Assembly: GCA_022791635.1 (NCBI GenBank)
Contig: JAAVZL010000046.1
Coordinates: forward strand, 1-32,047
Direction: 5' to 3'
Source of the DNA: Lachnospiraceae bacterium
Lineage (GTDB): Bacteria; Bacillota; Clostridia; Lachnospirales; Lachnospiraceae
Length of the DNA: 32,047 nt
Of this stretch, positions 22,246-31,997 are shown piece by piece (position 1 is the stretch's first letter; each line of letters starts with the position of its first letter). The notes beneath the pieces were generated by a model. That model was not told where the DNA came from. It searched no databases and was given only the letters and a program-made list of their open reading frames with translations. Both the position numbers and the translations under genes were made by a program.

Positions 22246-22656
22246 TTACAAGCGTTCCATCCGTTTTTTCATTTCATGGAAAAACCTTTCCTTATCCATG
22301 ACCGCTATCATTGTGCTGGCTTTGTTCCGGCATTTTATTTCAATCCGATCCAGAGATGCGGCAAGAGAGGACAGGGGATTGTTCGTTGCCCTAAGAGCCG
22401 TTATCTCACTGTAGGGAATCCTCCTCCATAGGAAGCCAAAGACAATCAGCAGTGATTCCTCTTCAAGCTCCACAAAATTGTGAATTGCAATGGAAACACA
22501 GAAAACTTCCACAGAAACAAATATTGTCAGATTCATGAGCAACGCAGCGACATTTGGGTCTATAAAAGCACTGACAATAATAAGCGGTATCTGCAAACTC
22601 GCAACGCCTATCATAATTGCATAAAACCACCAGGACACCTTTCCTCTGAATCTCAT
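22246..22656 (-). CDS. Membrane-anchored PH-like domain protein
   Basis: This 136-residue protein has two hydrophobic segments in the first half (about 9-30 and 38-60), then a bacterial PH-like part: LEEESLLIVFGFLWRRIPYSEI, a loop, SLDRIEIKC and a final helix KERFFHEMKKRMERL. Such proteins are widespread in Firmicutes and of unknown function. I choose ATG 22656; a TTG two codons earlier is possible. It is the first gene of the compact run of four. Confidence 0.7.
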   Translation of the reverse strand: MRFRGKVSWWFYAIMIGVASLQIPLIIVSAFIDPNVAALLMNLTIFVSVEVFCVSIAIHNFVELEEESLLIVFGFLWRRIPYSEITALRATNNPLSSLAASLDRIEIKCRNKASTMIAVMDKERFFHEMKKRMERL

Positions 22657-22738
22657 TATCAAGCTCTTTCTACAAAATCACAAAACACATGAGTAATATG
22701 CAATCGAATTGAAATATATTTGACAAATATATTTTCCA

Positions 22739-22981
22739 TTACTCCATATTACTTTCATAACCCGAACTGTCAATAATAATCCTCTTACATTTCGGACAGC
22801 AATCACTCTCAACACAATTTTGTGATTTCATTGGAAGCTTAAGGCGAAGTGCATATTTCTCCTTACTATTTGGAAGCTTATTGGGAGATAAAAAAGACTT
22901 ATCTTTTTGAGTACTCCAAATAGCCACATCACAGTACAAATATCCCCTCAGCATCTCCACATCACAAAACGGGCATTTCAT
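22739..22981 (-). CDS. PF20097/DUF6487-like zinc-ribbon protein
   Basis: This 80-residue protein begins MKCPFCDVEMLRGYLYC (CxxC ribbon) and has a second pair in CCPKCKRIIIDSSGY, together a four-cysteine zinc site. The middle has a W and LRLKLPMKSQ. ATG 22981 has GAGGTG 6 bases upstream; a GTG two codons earlier is possible. It stands alone, with an AT-rich gap on either side. The function of the family is unknown. Confidence 0.7.
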   Translation of the reverse strand: MKCPFCDVEMLRGYLYCDVAIWSTQKDKSFLSPNKLPNSKEKYALRLKLPMKSQNCVESDCCPKCKRIIIDSSGYESNME

Positions 22982-23053
22982 ATTCACACCTCACAACAAA
23001 CCAAAACACCAAACTTATACTACAGCAAAAAACCATCAATTTCCCCAAAGTCA

Positions 23054-23083
23054 GGGGCTGCCGCCCTATTTTACAGCAGCCCC
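23054..23083 (-). terminator. Hairpin after ftsY, possible operon terminator
   Basis: GGGGCTGC (23054-23061) and GCAGCCCC (23076-23083) form a strong 8-bp stem 19 bases past the ftsY stop. On the minus strand a TTTTTT run occurs only about 24 bases further on, so termination may be imperfect. Confidence 0.5.
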
Positions 23084-23101
23084 GTCCCTCCGCATTCACC
23101 C

Positions 23102-24037
23102 CTACCCCTGATGAAACAACGCATTCACAAACTCATCCGACTTAAACTTCTGCAGATCATCAATACTCTCCCCCACACCCACATACTTCACCGGAATCCC
23201 AAGCTCCGACTGAATCGCCACCGCAATCCCGCCCTTTGCCGTTCCGTCCAGTTTCGTCAGAATAATTCCCGTCAGATCCACCACACTCTTAAACTGCCTT
23301 GCCTGCTCCAAAGCATTCTGCCCCGTAGTCCCGTCCAAAACAACCAGAGTCTCCCGATAAGCATCCGGATACTCCCTGTCAATAATCCGGTTAATCTTCC
23401 GAAGCTCCTCCATCAGATTCTTCTTATTGTGAAGCCTCCCCGCCGTATCGCAGAGCAGCACATCCGCATTCCTGGCCTTGGCGGCACAAACCGCATCATA
23501 AACCACAGAAGCCGGATCCGCCCCCTCACAACCGCTGATAATATCCACCCCGGCCCTTGATGCCCACTCCGTAAGCTGCTCGCCCGCCGCAGCCCGGAAC
23601 GTATCCGCCGCCGCCAGAATCACCTTTTTCCCCTGATCCTTAAGCTTCCCTGCCAGCTTTCCCACCGAAGTCGTCTTACCCACACCATTAACCCCAATGA
23701 CAAGAACCACAGACTTCTCCTCTTCAAACCGATAGGCCACCTCGCCCACCGCCATCTGCTCCTTGATACTGGAAATAAGAAGCTCCTTACACTGAGAGGG
23801 ATCCTTTAACTTCTGCTCCTTAACCTTTGCTTTCAGATCCTGAATAATGGCATTGGTAGCATTGATGCCAATATCGCCCAAAATCAGCGTTTCTTCAATC
23901 TCCTCATAGAATTCATCATCAATAGCCGAAAAGCCATTGAAAATATTGTCCATCCCTGCAACAATATTGGCCCGTGTCTTAGCCAGTCCCGACACCAATC
24001 TTCCAAAAAAACCCTTTTTTTCCTCTGCCACTGTCAT
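23102..24037 (-). CDS. ftsY: Signal recognition particle receptor FtsY
   Basis: This 311-residue SRP GTPase docks ribosome-SRP complexes at the membrane. The N domain covers about 1-100 with LILGDIGINAT. The G domain has G1 GVNGVGKTTSVGK (115-127), the SRP-specific DTFRAAAGEQL (145-155), G3 DTAGRLHNKKNLM, G4 TKLDGTAKGG and the closing GVGESIDDLQKF. The N-terminal acidic membrane-targeting domain of E. coli FtsY is absent, as is usual in Firmicutes, leaving only a short helix (EEKKGFFGRLVSGLAKTR). It is the last gene of the plsX-ftsY operon, 21 bases after smc. Confidence 0.97.
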   Translation of the reverse strand: MTVAEEKKGFFGRLVSGLAKTRANIVAGMDNIFNGFSAIDDEFYEEIEETLILGDIGINATNAIIQDLKAKVKEQKLKDPSQCKELLISSIKEQMAVGEVAYRFEEEKSVVLVIGVNGVGKTTSVGKLAGKLKDQGKKVILAAADTFRAAAGEQLTEWASRAGVDIISGCEGADPASVVYDAVCAAKARNADVLLCDTAGRLHNKKNLMEELRKINRIIDREYPDAYRETLVVLDGTTGQNALEQARQFKSVVDLTGIILTKLDGTAKGGIAVAIQSELGIPVKYVGVGESIDDLQKFKSDEFVNALFHQG

Positions 24038-24058
24038 ATCCCCCTAATGATCGTCTAA

Positions 24059-27000
24059 TTAAGTCAAATCCTCTTCAATCAGATTCACGGAAACCAGAGC
24101 TGACACACCTTTCTCCTGCATGGTAATTCCATACAGCCGATCCGCCGCCTCCATCGTTCCCTTCCTATGTGTAATAATAATAAACTGCGTATTCTTTGTC
24201 AACTTATGAAGATATTTTGAGAAGCGTCCTACATTAGAATCATCCAAGGCAGCTTCAATCTCATCCAAAAGACAGAAAGGCGATGGCTTCAAGTTCTGAA
24301 TGGCAAAAAGCAGAGAAATAGCCGTCAATGCCTTCTCTCCGCCGGAAAGCTGCATCATATTCTGAAGCTTCTTCCCCGGCGGCTGGGCAATAATCCGAAC
24401 CCCCGCCTCCAGAATATCCTCCTCTTCATTCAGTTCCAGAGTTCCCTTTCCACCACCGAACAGCTCCTTGAATGCCTTATCGAACTCCACCCGGATCCGC
24501 TCAAACTGCTCCTGAAACTGCTTACGCATCCCAGAGTCCAGCTCCTTGATAATGCCCAGGAGCGTCTCCTCCGCCTTCACCAGATCATTTCGCTGATTGT
24601 TCATAAAGGTATAACGTTCCGAAAGATTCTTAAAATCCTCAATGGCATTCACATTCACATCCCCAAGCTTCCGAATCTCGTCCTTAATCCCAGAGATCTG
24701 CTTCTTTAAATCCGTCAGCTCCTCATAAGTCTCATCCCTAAGCGGCAGAGCCGAATTGTAGGTCAGTTCATACTCCTCCCACATATAGTTGGCCTGCGCC
24801 TCCGCACTTTCCTCCAGACGCTCCCGCTGGCTGTTCAGACGAAATGCCTCCTTGTCCAGACGACTCCTGTGTTCCGAAAGCTCCTCCCGCCTGGCAAAGA
24901 ACTCTTTCTGCCCGCTCAGAAGCGCATCACGCTTCTCAGCCAAATCCTTTGTCCGCTGTTCCAGAGTCCGGCTTCTTAAATTCAACTGCTCAATCTGACC
25001 GGTGAGGGCTAAAATCCCCTCCTCCTTGGCCTTGATATCATGGCTTCCCTGCACGACCCCGGCTTTCAGCTCTTCCTCCTCCATGCGGAAGCGTTCCAGC
25101 TCCCGATCAATGCGGGCCACATTTTCATTGACAAATTCCGCCTTTTGGGTGATGGCTGCCACCTCCAGGTGAATGCTCTCGCACTCCTGTACACTCTCCT
25201 CCTCCTGAAGGCGGATGGTCTCCAGCTCCTTCTGGGCCTCTAAGGTATCTGCCTCATGCTCCTGCTCCAGCTCCTCCGAAGCCTTCAATTCCTGTCCGAT
25301 GGTCTCCCTGCTTTCTCCGATATCCCGAAGCTGTTCCTCCAGCTGACCAAGCTCTGCATTCAATCCCTCATAGCCGGACACCAGCTCCTCCAGCTTTTCC
25401 TTTATCTGGCCGGCATTTAAGGTAACCGTATTTTGAAGAAGATACTGCTCCTGAAGGCGGTTATTTTGCTCCTCCGCTTCCTGACGAAGCCTGCGGCGGC
25501 GATCCTTAACCTCCTCAATCCGAAGTCTGGCCCCATTCATCTCCTCTTCCAGGCGCTTTACATTCTCTTCCAGCTCCTCAAGCTCTCTACGGCGGCCAAG
25601 AAGATTGCTGGAATTGCGGAAAGCCCCTCCTGTCATGGAACCTCCCGGACTTAAGTATTCACCCTCCAGAGTTACAATATGTAAAGAATGACTGTATTTC
25701 CGGGCAATTTTTATGGCTGCATCAATGTCACTGGCCACCAGAACTCTTCCCAGAAGATACCGGACTACGCCCTCGTATTTTTCTTCCGCCTTTACCAGCG
25801 TATTTGCAAGCCCAATGGCTCCCGGCTCTTTCAAGGCTTCTTTTTTGGAAAAATTGTCCCGGCCGCCCACGCTGGTCAGAGGCAGAAAGGTGGCACGCCC
25901 CAGCTTATTTTTCTTAAGATAGCCGATCAACTCCTTAGCCGTAGTCTCGTTGTCTGTGACAATATTTTGGATATTGCCCCCAAGGGCCGTCTCAATGGCT
26001 GTCTCGTACTTTTGCTCCACCTTGATAATATCAGCCACAACACCGAGAATCCCCGGTGTCTCATCCTTACGCTCCATTACCTTTCGGATGCTGTTGCCGT
26101 AACCGTCATACCGCTCCGCCAAGTTCCTTAAGGATTCAAGCTTCGAAGATTCCCTGTGAAATGCCGTCTGCCCGATCTCCAGCTGTTCATTCAGCTTTCC
26201 CAAGGTTCGGCGGCAGCTCTCGGCGTCCTCCTCCTTTTCCCTCAAAGCAGCCGCAAGCTCCAGAATTCCCGCTTCAATCTCACTAAGCTTCTTCTGATAT
26301 TCCTCATAAAGGCTCTTCTGCTCTTCCTCACCGCTTCTGGCCTCCAGAAGCTTCTTATTCAGCTCCGCCCTGCGTATCTGAGCCTGCTCCTGCATGGCAT
26401 CGTACCGCTGAAGCCGCCCCTTGGTGGAGGCCCTCTCATTCAAAAGGCCGATAATGGCATTTTTCCGCTGCTCTATCCGGCTGTTTAGAACTTCCGTTTT
26501 CCTGCGGATGCCGTTTAAACGCTCTGTGGCTTCCTTGGAGCGGCCGGTAATCTCCTTAAGCTGAACATCCAGCTGCTTCTGCTCCTCGGTCAGCTTCTTT
26601 CTGGCTTCCTTTTTCTCCAATACATCTGAGCCGATGGAAGCCAAACGCCCCTGCAAATGCTCATCATTGGAACGAACAGAGTTAATCTGCTCTTTCAAAA
26701 GCTCAATCTGTCCCTCCAATTGCTGACGGCTTAAGCCTGCCTGAGAGAAAGATTCTTTTGTCTCATCCAGATCCGTATTTAACTGCTCCAGCTCTTCTTC
26801 AATCTTGGCATGCTCCAGCTTAATGGTCTCATAAGCCTTCGTAGTTTCCTCAAGTTCATTCTGAGCTGCCTCGGATTTTTTCTCCACCTCCGAAAGCTGC
26901 TCCTGAAGACGGGCTGTCTCTAAAAGAAACATATTCACGTCATAAATCTTTAATGTCTCTTTTTTCTTCAGGTATATTTTCGCCGTCTCAGACTGACGCT

Positions 27001-27616
27001 CCAAAGGCCCCAGCTGCTTTTCCAGCTCAGAAAGGATATCGTTAATACGCAGAATGTTCTGCTTCTCATCCTCCAGCTTCTTCTGGGCCGTATTCTTTCT
27101 GCGTTTAAACTTTACGATTCCCGTAGCTTCGTCAAAAAGCTCCCTGGATTCCTCCGGCTTAGAGCTTAAGATCCGATCAATCTGGCCCTGTCCAATGATG
27201 GAGTATCCCTCTTTTCCGATTCCCGTATCGTAAAACAGCTCATTGATATCCTTTAAGCGACAGGCCGTACCGTTAATCAGATACTCGCTCTCCCCGGAAC
27301 GGTACAGGCGCCGGGACACCGTCACCTCCTCATAGTCAATGGCAAGCTGATGATCTCCGTTGTCCAAAGTAATGGCCACATAGGCGTAGCTCAAAGGCCG
27401 GCGGCTCTCCGTGCCGGAGAAAATCACATCCTGCATGCTTCCGCCCCGAAGCTGCTTTACCCTCTGTTCCCCCAGAACCCAGCGCACTGCGTCGGCCACA
27501 TTGCTTTTGCCGCTGCCATTTGGGCCTACAATGCCTGTAATTCCGTTGTGAAAATCAAATACAATTTTATTGGCAAAGGACTTAAAGCCCTGCACCTCAA
27601 TACTCTTTAAATACAT
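24059..27616 (-). CDS. smc: Chromosome segregation protein SMC
   Basis: This 1185-residue condensin subunit has the usual length. Walker [10 protein letters not shown] is at 31-39. A long coiled coil follows (heptad-rich, Glu/Lys/Arg), then a hinge at about 515-640 ([32 protein letters not shown] region close behind), a second coiled coil, and a C-terminal ATPase half with [15 protein letters not shown] and Walker [13 protein letters not shown]. With ScpA and ScpB, not encoded here, it compacts and separates chromosomes. It overlaps nothing and lies 35 bases after rnc and 21 before ftsY, the normal Firmicute order. Confidence 0.97.
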   Translation of the reverse strand: MYLKSIEVQGFKSFANKIVFDFHNGITGIVGPNGSGKSNVADAVRWVLGEQRVKQLRGGSMQDVIFSGTESRRPLSYAYVAITLDNGDHQLAIDYEEVTVSRRLYRSGESEYLINGTACRLKDINELFYDTGIGKEGYSIIGQGQIDRILSSKPEESRELFDEATGIVKFKRRKNTAQKKLEDEKQNILRINDILSELEKQLGPLERQSETAKIYLKKKETLKIYDVNMFLLETARLQEQLSEVEKKSEAAQNELEETTKAYETIKLEHAKIEEELEQLNTDLDETKESFSQAGLSRQQLEGQIELLKEQINSVRSNDEHLQGRLASIGSDVLEKKEARKKLTEEQKQLDVQLKEITGRSKEATERLNGIRRKTEVLNSRIEQRKNAIIGLLNERASTKGRLQRYDAMQEQAQIRRAELNKKLLEARSGEEEQKSLYEEYQKKLSEIEAGILELAAALREKEEDAESCRRTLGKLNEQLEIGQTAFHRESSKLESLRNLAERYDGYGNSIRKVMERKDETPGILGVVADIIKVEQKYETAIETALGGNIQNIVTDNETTAKELIGYLKKNKLGRATFLPLTSVGGRDNFSKKEALKEPGAIGLANTLVKAEEKYEGVVRYLLGRVLVASDIDAAIKIARKYSHSLHIVTLEGEYLSPGGSMTGGAFRNSSNLLGRRRELEELEENVKRLEEEMNGARLRIEEVKDRRRRLRQEAEEQNNRLQEQYLLQNTVTLNAGQIKEKLEELVSGYEGLNAELGQLEEQLRDIGESRETIGQELKASEELEQEHEADTLEAQKELETIRLQEEESVQECESIHLEVAAITQKAEFVNENVARIDRELERFRMEEEELKAGVVQGSHDIKAKEEGILALTGQIEQLNLRSRTLEQRTKDLAEKRDALLSGQKEFFARREELSEHRSRLDKEAFRLNSQRERLEESAEAQANYMWEEYELTYNSALPLRDETYEELTDLKKQISGIKDEIRKLGDVNVNAIEDFKNLSERYTFMNNQRNDLVKAEETLLGIIKELDSGMRKQFQEQFERIRVEFDKAFKELFGGGKGTLELNEEEDILEAGVRIIAQPPGKKLQNMMQLSGGEKALTAISLLFAIQNLKPSPFCLLDEIEAALDDSNVGRFSKYLHKLTKNTQFIIITHRKGTMEAADRLYGITMQEKGVSALVSVNLIEEDLT

Positions 27617-27651
27617 GCTCTGCTCCGTCTGTGCTTTCTATTGTCATTTCC

Positions 27652-28362
27652 CTATTCGGCCGTACCGGCATTTCTGTCCCTTGCTGCCCTATGCCGCTCA
27701 AGCAGAGCCCGATAGGCAGCCTCCTGCTCTGCCGCCTTCTTGGTCCGGCCGCTACCCGTTCCAATCGCCTTGTCTCCCAGGCAGACATGAGCCATGAACC
27801 GCTTATTATGATCCGGCCCTTCCTCCCCAATCAGCTCATAGTGCAAAGCTTCCGTGGTCTCCCCCTGAATTTCTTCCTGGAGGATAGTCTTGCTATCGAA
27901 AAAGAGTTTTTTATGCTCGATATCGTTTAAAATAAAGCTGTGCACAAATTCTTTTGCATTAGCAAAACCACCATCCAGGTAAATGGCTCCCAAAAGAGCC
28001 TCCATGGCATCTGAGGTGACGGAATCCCGATCCCGCCCTCCGGTCCGTTCCTCCCCCTTCCCAAGAAGCAGAAATTCTCCCAGTCCAAGGTCTCTGGCAC
28101 ACAAGGCCAGCGTCTGCTCACATACAATACTGGCTCTGGTGCGGGTGGCCTCCCCCTCCGGCATCTTGGGGTAAGCCTCAAATAGAAACTCGCTGGTAAT
28201 AAGCTCCAGCACCGCATCTCCCAAAAACTCCAAACGCTCATTGTTGAGAAGCCTGTTCATATGCCGCTCATTGGCAAAGGAGCTATGGCACATAGCCTGC
28301 CTAAGAAGCTTTGGTTCCTTAAAATGATATCCGATTCTTTCCTCTAAACCTTTGAATCTCAT
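27652..28362 (-). CDS. rnc: Ribonuclease III
   Basis: This 236-residue double-strand-specific RNase processes rRNA and some mRNAs. The signature NERLEFLGDAVL (41-52) contains the catalytic Glu42, Glu45 and Asp49, and Asp118/Glu121 complete the Mg2+ site. A dsRNA-binding domain covers about 157-224 (TILQEEIQGETTEALHYEL ... GSGRTKKAAEQEAA). I take ATG 28362, five bases after GGAGG, rather than the GTG at 28374 that falls inside the ribosome site. A long hairpin lies directly upstream (28383-28436). Confidence 0.96.
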   Translation of the reverse strand: MRFKGLEERIGYHFKEPKLLRQAMCHSSFANERHMNRLLNNERLEFLGDAVLELITSEFLFEAYPKMPEGEATRTRASIVCEQTLALCARDLGLGEFLLLGKGEERTGGRDRDSVTSDAMEALLGAIYLDGGFANAKEFVHSFILNDIEHKKLFFDSKTILQEEIQGETTEALHYELIGEEGPDHNKRFMAHVCLGDKAIGTGSGRTKKAAEQEAAYRALLERHRAARDRNAGTAE

Positions 28363-28382
28363 CCGTACCTCCACATGGAACA

Positions 28383-28436
28383 GGCTGCCACAAAGAAACC
28401 ATCGGCCCTTTCCTGCGGCCGTGCACTGTGGCAGCC
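28383..28436 (-). promoter_or_regulatory. Long hairpin in the acpP-rnc gap, candidate RNase III site
   Basis: GGCTGCCACA (28383-28392) pairs perfectly with TGTGGCAGCC (28427-28436), and an inner CGGCC (28403-28407) pairs with GGCCG (28417-28421). No T-run follows, so it is not a terminator. It ends about 20 bases before the rnc start and would place a double-stranded RNA next to the rnc ribosome site. Confidence 0.6.
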
Positions 28437-28507
28437 CATTCCTCTATCAACCTGGTGCGCGCAATTCTGACATATGCTCAAGGTCTGCACACCAGCTACT
28501 TTCCATG

Positions 28508-28738
28508 TTAGGCAGTTATCTTTTTAATCTGCTCGACCGCATCCCCAACAGAAACGATCTTCTCCGCCTCTTCCTGAGGAATCTCAATATCAAATTCCTC
28601 TTCAAGTCCCATGATAATCTGATACACGTCCAAAGAGTCTGCTCCCAGATCGTCCGTAAATGTCGTGTCCATGGTAATCTCTTCTTCGTCCACGTTCAGA
28701 ACATCTGCAATGATTCCTTTCAGTTTCTCAAATTCCAT
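28508..28738 (-). CDS. acpP: Acyl carrier protein
   Basis: This 76-residue acidic four-helix carrier of fatty-acid synthesis carries the phosphopantetheine on Ser35 in the classic [13 protein letters not shown] motif. The C-terminal [18 protein letters not shown] is also typical. It starts five bases after plsX and precedes rnc, the common Firmicute order. Confidence 0.97.
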   Translation of the reverse strand: MEFEKLKGIIADVLNVDEEEITMDTTFTDDLGADSLDVYQIIMGLEEEFDIEIPQEEAEKIVSVGDAVEQIKKITA

Positions 28739-28743
28739 ACACC

Positions 28744-29757
28744 TTATCCTTCCTCTCTTATAATATTCTCTCTGATCTTATCATTTATCTGCTGCTCCTT
28801 AAAGGTGACACACTGGATAATGGAGTTTTTCACTTCCTGTGCTTTTGAGCTTCCGTGCGTCTTCACAACAAGACCATTCAGACCCAACAGCGGCGCACCG
28901 CCATACTGTGACGCATCAAAGGACTTTAAGGTCTCCTTCAATGCGGGCTTTACCAGAAGCGCTCCCATCTTACTGCGCAGACTGGTCATCATTCCCTTCT
29001 TAATCTCTCCCACCAGAACGGAAGCCATTCCCTCATAGAGCTTTAAGATCACATTTCCAACAAATGCCTCACAGACAATCACGTCCGCAGCTCCTGCCGG
29101 GATATCCCGCGCCTCAATGCTTCCGATAAAATGAATATCCTTGCATTCTTTCAAAAGAGGGAAGGTCTCCTTTACCAGGGCATTGCCCTTCTCCTCCTCC
29201 GCGCCAATGTTCACAATGGCAACCCTGGGCTTTTTCACACCCACCACATGCTCCATATAGATGGATCCCATCTTGGCAAACTGCACCAGGTGAGAGGATC
29301 TTGCATCCACATTGGCTCCGCAGTCAATGAGCAGGGAAACGCCTTTCCTGGTGGGAATCAGAGGAGCCAGGGGCGGCCGCTCCACACCCTTGATACGGCC
29401 CACCAAAAGCTGACCGCCTGCCAGGACGGCCCCCGAACTTCCGGCAGACACAAAGGCATCCGCCTTTCCCTCCTTCACCATCTTAAGAGCCACTACAATG
29501 GAGGAATCCTTCTTCTTCCGAATCGCCACAACCGGCGGCTCCGCCATCTCAATTACCTCTGTGGCATTTACAATCTCAATCTGTCCTTCTCTATAGGAAT
29601 AAGCCCTAAGCTTTTCTTGTATCAATTCTTCCTTCCCCACGAGAAATACCTTGATATCCTCCCGCAGGCTCACGGCCTCTGCAACACCCTTAATAATCTC
29701 ATCCGGCGCGTTGTCGCCGCCCATTGCGTCCACCGCAACCCGTACCATATCCTGCAT
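28744..29757 (-). CDS. plsX: Phosphate acyltransferase PlsX
   Basis: This 337-residue enzyme converts acyl-ACP to acyl-phosphate for PlsY in phospholipid synthesis. Signature pieces are [12 protein letters not shown] at the N-terminus, [21 protein letters not shown] near 104-124, [11 protein letters not shown] and [15 protein letters not shown]. The ATG at 29757 follows AGGAGG by 5 bases; an internal ATG three codons on matches the usual family start but has no site. It is the first gene of the operon with acpP, rnc, smc and ftsY. No fapR gene is present between rpmF and plsX. Confidence 0.96.
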   Translation of the reverse strand: MQDMVRVAVDAMGGDNAPDEIIKGVAEAVSLREDIKVFLVGKEELIQEKLRAYSYREGQIEIVNATEVIEMAEPPVVAIRKKKDSSIVVALKMVKEGKADAFVSAGSSGAVLAGGQLLVGRIKGVERPPLAPLIPTRKGVSLLIDCGANVDARSSHLVQFAKMGSIYMEHVVGVKKPRVAIVNIGAEEEKGNALVKETFPLLKECKDIHFIGSIEARDIPAGAADVIVCEAFVGNVILKLYEGMASVLVGEIKKGMMTSLRSKMGALLVKPALKETLKSFDASQYGGAPLLGLNGLVVKTHGSSKAQEVKNSIIQCVTFKEQQINDKIRENIIREEG

Positions 29758-29808
29758 GTAAGCCTCCTGTTCCAGTTCCGTAATTTTTCTCTCGTCCGGT
29801 CATTTACC

Positions 29809-29837
29809 ATCATACTAAATATTAATCGAGAAATCAA
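29809..29837 (-). promoter_or_regulatory. Promoter of the plsX-acpP-rnc-smc-ftsY operon
   Basis: On the minus strand there is TTGATT (29837-29832), a 17-base spacer and TATGAT (29814-29809), about 50 bases upstream of the plsX ATG. The -10 lies in TTTAGTATGATGGTAAAT, which faintly recalls a FapR operator but is too degenerate to call. Confidence 0.7.
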
Positions 29838-29867
29838 CCTATTATTTTCAGCTTTCTAAATAGCAGT

Positions 29868-29893
29868 CGAGTAGGGGAAGCTTTCCCTACTCG
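29868..29893. repeat. 26-nt near-perfect palindrome upstream of the plsX promoter
   Basis: CGAGTAGGGGAAGC followed by TTTCCCTACTCG reads almost the same on both strands (one symmetric mismatch pair). It lies between the MCP terminator and the plsX -35 box. It could be an operator or a second terminator stem, but no T-run follows. Confidence 0.6.
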
Positions 29894-29914
29894 TGCGCTG
29901 GGCGCCCGTGTGCA

Positions 29915-29952
29915 TAAAAAAGGCTGCCACCAAACAATAAGCGGCAACCTCT
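29915..29952 (-). terminator. Rho-independent terminator of the chemoreceptor gene
   Basis: On the minus strand AGGTTGCC (29950-29943) pairs with GGCAGCCT (29928-29921), including one G-U pair, followed by TTTTTT (29920-29915). It starts about 18 bases after the MCP stop codon. Confidence 0.85.
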
Positions 29953-29968
29953 TTTCTCGTATATTCTG

Positions 29969-31621
29969 TTAAACGGATTTTAACCGGAATTTGTTCGTCT
30001 GCTCCTGCAGGAAACGCACCTGCTCGAAAAGCTCGTTGCTCACTGCCGCCGACTCCTCGCTGCTTGCCGAGTTGGTCTGCACAACGGAGGAAATCTGGCT
30101 GATGCCGTCGGTTACCTGGGAAATGGAATTCGCTTCCCGCTCCACGGCCTTCGCAATGTCGCCGATGGATCCGCTGGACTGCATCACAAGCTCCAGGGTC
30201 TTGCTCAAGGTCTCGGACACCTCTCCCACAATCCTGCTTCCCCGCTCCACAGCCTGCACGGAATTCTCGATCAGCTCCTTGGTAGCCTTTGCCGCTTGGT
30301 CGGACTGGGTAGCCAGGCTTCTCACCTCGCTGGATACCACGGCAAAGCCCTTTCCGGCCGTTCCTGCTCTGGCGGCCTCCACCGCCGCATTCAAGGCCAG
30401 GATATTGGTCTGGAAGGCAATATTTTCAATGGTGGCAATGATCTTTCCGATCTCCTGGGAGGCTACGGAAATATCCTGCATGGCAGCTACCATCTCCTCC
30501 ATCTGCCGGCTGCTTAAGGTTACCTGCTCTCCGGTAAGACGGGCATTCTCCTGTGCGTCGGAAGCAGCCTGCACATTCTGAGAGGCGCTCTTTGACAGCT
30601 CCTCCAGAGTTGCATAAAGCTCCTCCACCGCACTTGCCTGCTCTGTGGCTCCCTGTGCCAACGCCTGGGCGCCGCTTGAGAGCTGTGCCGCGCCTCCGGA
30701 CACCTTCTGTTGGGCTCCGTTGATGTTGGAGAGCGCCGAGGATATGGTTCTGGTAAAGCTGGTGAGGGATTCCTCAATGGAGCGGAAATCCCCGATATAG
30801 GGCTCGGAGACCTGAACGTCAAAATTTCCTGCGGAAAGCTGAGCCATCATCCGGTTGATATCATTCACATAGCTTTCAATCCGCCCCATGGAACGCTCCA
30901 GGGTCTCTGCCAGCTCTCCAAGCTCATCCTTTGCATGGTAATCAAGCTCAAGGTCCAGAAGTCCCTCCTGAAGAGGCTTGCTCTTGTTGGTAATCATAAT
31001 CAGCGGCTTTACAATCTTGCCCAGCACATAGAGCACTAAGCTGATAAGGGCAATCAGGGAAATGGAAAGACCCACAATGGAGGTGGCGTGCATCATCACG
31101 AGCGTCCTCGCCATTTCATCCTTGCTTTCCTCATTCAGGGCGGTTCCCCGCTCCACAACCTGCTCCAGAAGTCCCACCAGGGTGGTCAGATTAGACTGAA
31201 TGGTCTCCTGATAATAAGCCTGCGCCTGCTCCGGGTTGGTCTTTAGCTCTTCCAAAACCTGCGTGGCAGACTCATGGAGAGCTTTATGTAAGGGCTCCAT
31301 CTGAGAACGCAGGGAAAGAATCTCCGAATCCGTCGTATCTGCTTCTCCATAGAGCCACTGGCCAAGCACACAAGTGGTGGGATCGATGCTTCCCGTAAAT
31401 TCCGTTCCCGCATACAGGGCATTGCTCAGATTGCTGGACCACTTATAATGGGCCGCCTCCGCTCTCTGGGCTCTGTCAAGCAGAGAATTTGCCTGGATAC
31501 TTTCTGTCTGGGTATGATCCACACGCATGATATTCACGGTCATCATCACACTGAACAGCAGCACGGCCAAAAGGGCGACCGCCACCCGGATTCCTACCAT
31601 TGTTTTGACACTTTTGCGCAT
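29969..31621 (-). CDS. Methyl-accepting chemotaxis protein with CZB-like sensor domain
   Basis: This 550-residue receptor has a first membrane helix at about 9-30. Residues 47-175 are an outer sensor domain with a CZB (chemoreceptor zinc-binding) pattern: His58 in AHYKW, Cys84 in [11 protein letters not shown], His112 and His116 in PLHKALH. A second membrane helix lies at about 178-200 and a HAMP region at about 200-255. The signalling domain contains [20 protein letters not shown] and [16 protein letters not shown] domains bind Zn through these His/Cys residues and in known cases sense zinc or hypochlorous acid. Most CZB domains are cytoplasmic; here it seems to face outward between two helices. 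ATG 31621 has GGAAGG 9 bases upstream. The gene sits alone between the terminators of rpmF and of itself, splitting rpmF from plsX. Confidence 0.9.
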   Translation of the reverse strand: MRKSVKTMVGIRVAVALLAVLLFSVMMTVNIMRVDHTQTESIQANSLLDRAQRAEAAHYKWSSNLSNALYAGTEFTGSIDPTTCVLGQWLYGEADTTDSEILSLRSQMEPLHKALHESATQVLEELKTNPEQAQAYYQETIQSNLTTLVGLLEQVVERGTALNEESKDEMARTLVMMHATSIVGLSISLIALISLVLYVLGKIVKPLIMITNKSKPLQEGLLDLELDYHAKDELGELAETLERSMGRIESYVNDINRMMAQLSAGNFDVQVSEPYIGDFRSIEESLTSFTRTISSALSNINGAQQKVSGGAAQLSSGAQALAQGATEQASAVEELYATLEELSKSASQNVQAASDAQENARLTGEQVTLSSRQMEEMVAAMQDISVASQEIGKIIATIENIAFQTNILALNAAVEAARAGTAGKGFAVVSSEVRSLATQSDQAAKATKELIENSVQAVERGSRIVGEVSETLSKTLELVMQSSGSIGDIAKAVEREANSISQVTDGISQISSVVQTNSASSEESAAVSNELFEQVRFLQEQTNKFRLKSV

Positions 31622-31756
31622 AAGTATGTACCTTCCTTTTTGTTTATAATGAATAAAATATTACTTTCTTCTGTCAACCAGCCATACAGATACAGTGTAA
31701 CACAAACCCAAGCCCTATTTCAAGATTTTCTTTGTAAAATATAGAAAATAATCATA

Positions 31757-31795
31757 TAAAAAAAGCCTTCCGGGCAGACCGGAAAGCCTTTTTTA
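31757..31795 (-). terminator. Rho-independent terminator of rpmF
   Basis: On the minus strand AAGGCTTTCCGG (31790-31779) pairs with CCGGAAGGC (31773-31765) and then TTTTTTT. Two positions pair only as G-U and only when read on the minus strand, which gives the direction. It begins about 14 bases after the rpmF stop. Confidence 0.85.
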
Positions 31796-31803
31796 CATCC
31801 TGA

Positions 31804-31983
31804 TTAATCCATGGATATGATCTCTTTCTTGTTGTAAGAGCCGCAAGACTTGCAAACTCTGTGAGGCATCATCAGGGCGCCGCATTTGCTGCATTTTACC
31901 AGATTCACTGCACTCATCTTCCAGTTTGCTCTTCTCTTATCTCTTCTTCCTTTGGAAGATTTATTCTTGGGACAAATAGACAT
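31804..31983 (-). CDS. rpmF: 50S ribosomal protein L32
   Basis: This 59-residue protein begins MSICPKNKSSKGRRDKRRAN and has the zinc ribbon CSKCGALMMPHRVCKSCGSY with all four cysteines (Cys31, 34, 44, 47), so it is the C+ zinc-binding form, with no sign of a zinc-independent paralogue. ATG 31983 follows GAGGAGGTG. It lies 14 bases after the DUF177 gene, the standard pairing, but is cut off from plsX by the chemoreceptor gene and a terminator. Confidence 0.97.
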   Translation of the reverse strand: MSICPKNKSSKGRRDKRRANWKMSAVNLVKCSKCGALMMPHRVCKSCGSYNKKEIISMD

Positions 31984-31997
31984 CGGTTACACCTCCT

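Noticed and set aside
29800..29840. FapR operator at the plsX promoter
   Set aside because: TTTAGTATGATGGTAAAT matches only one half-site loosely, and no fapR gene is nearby.
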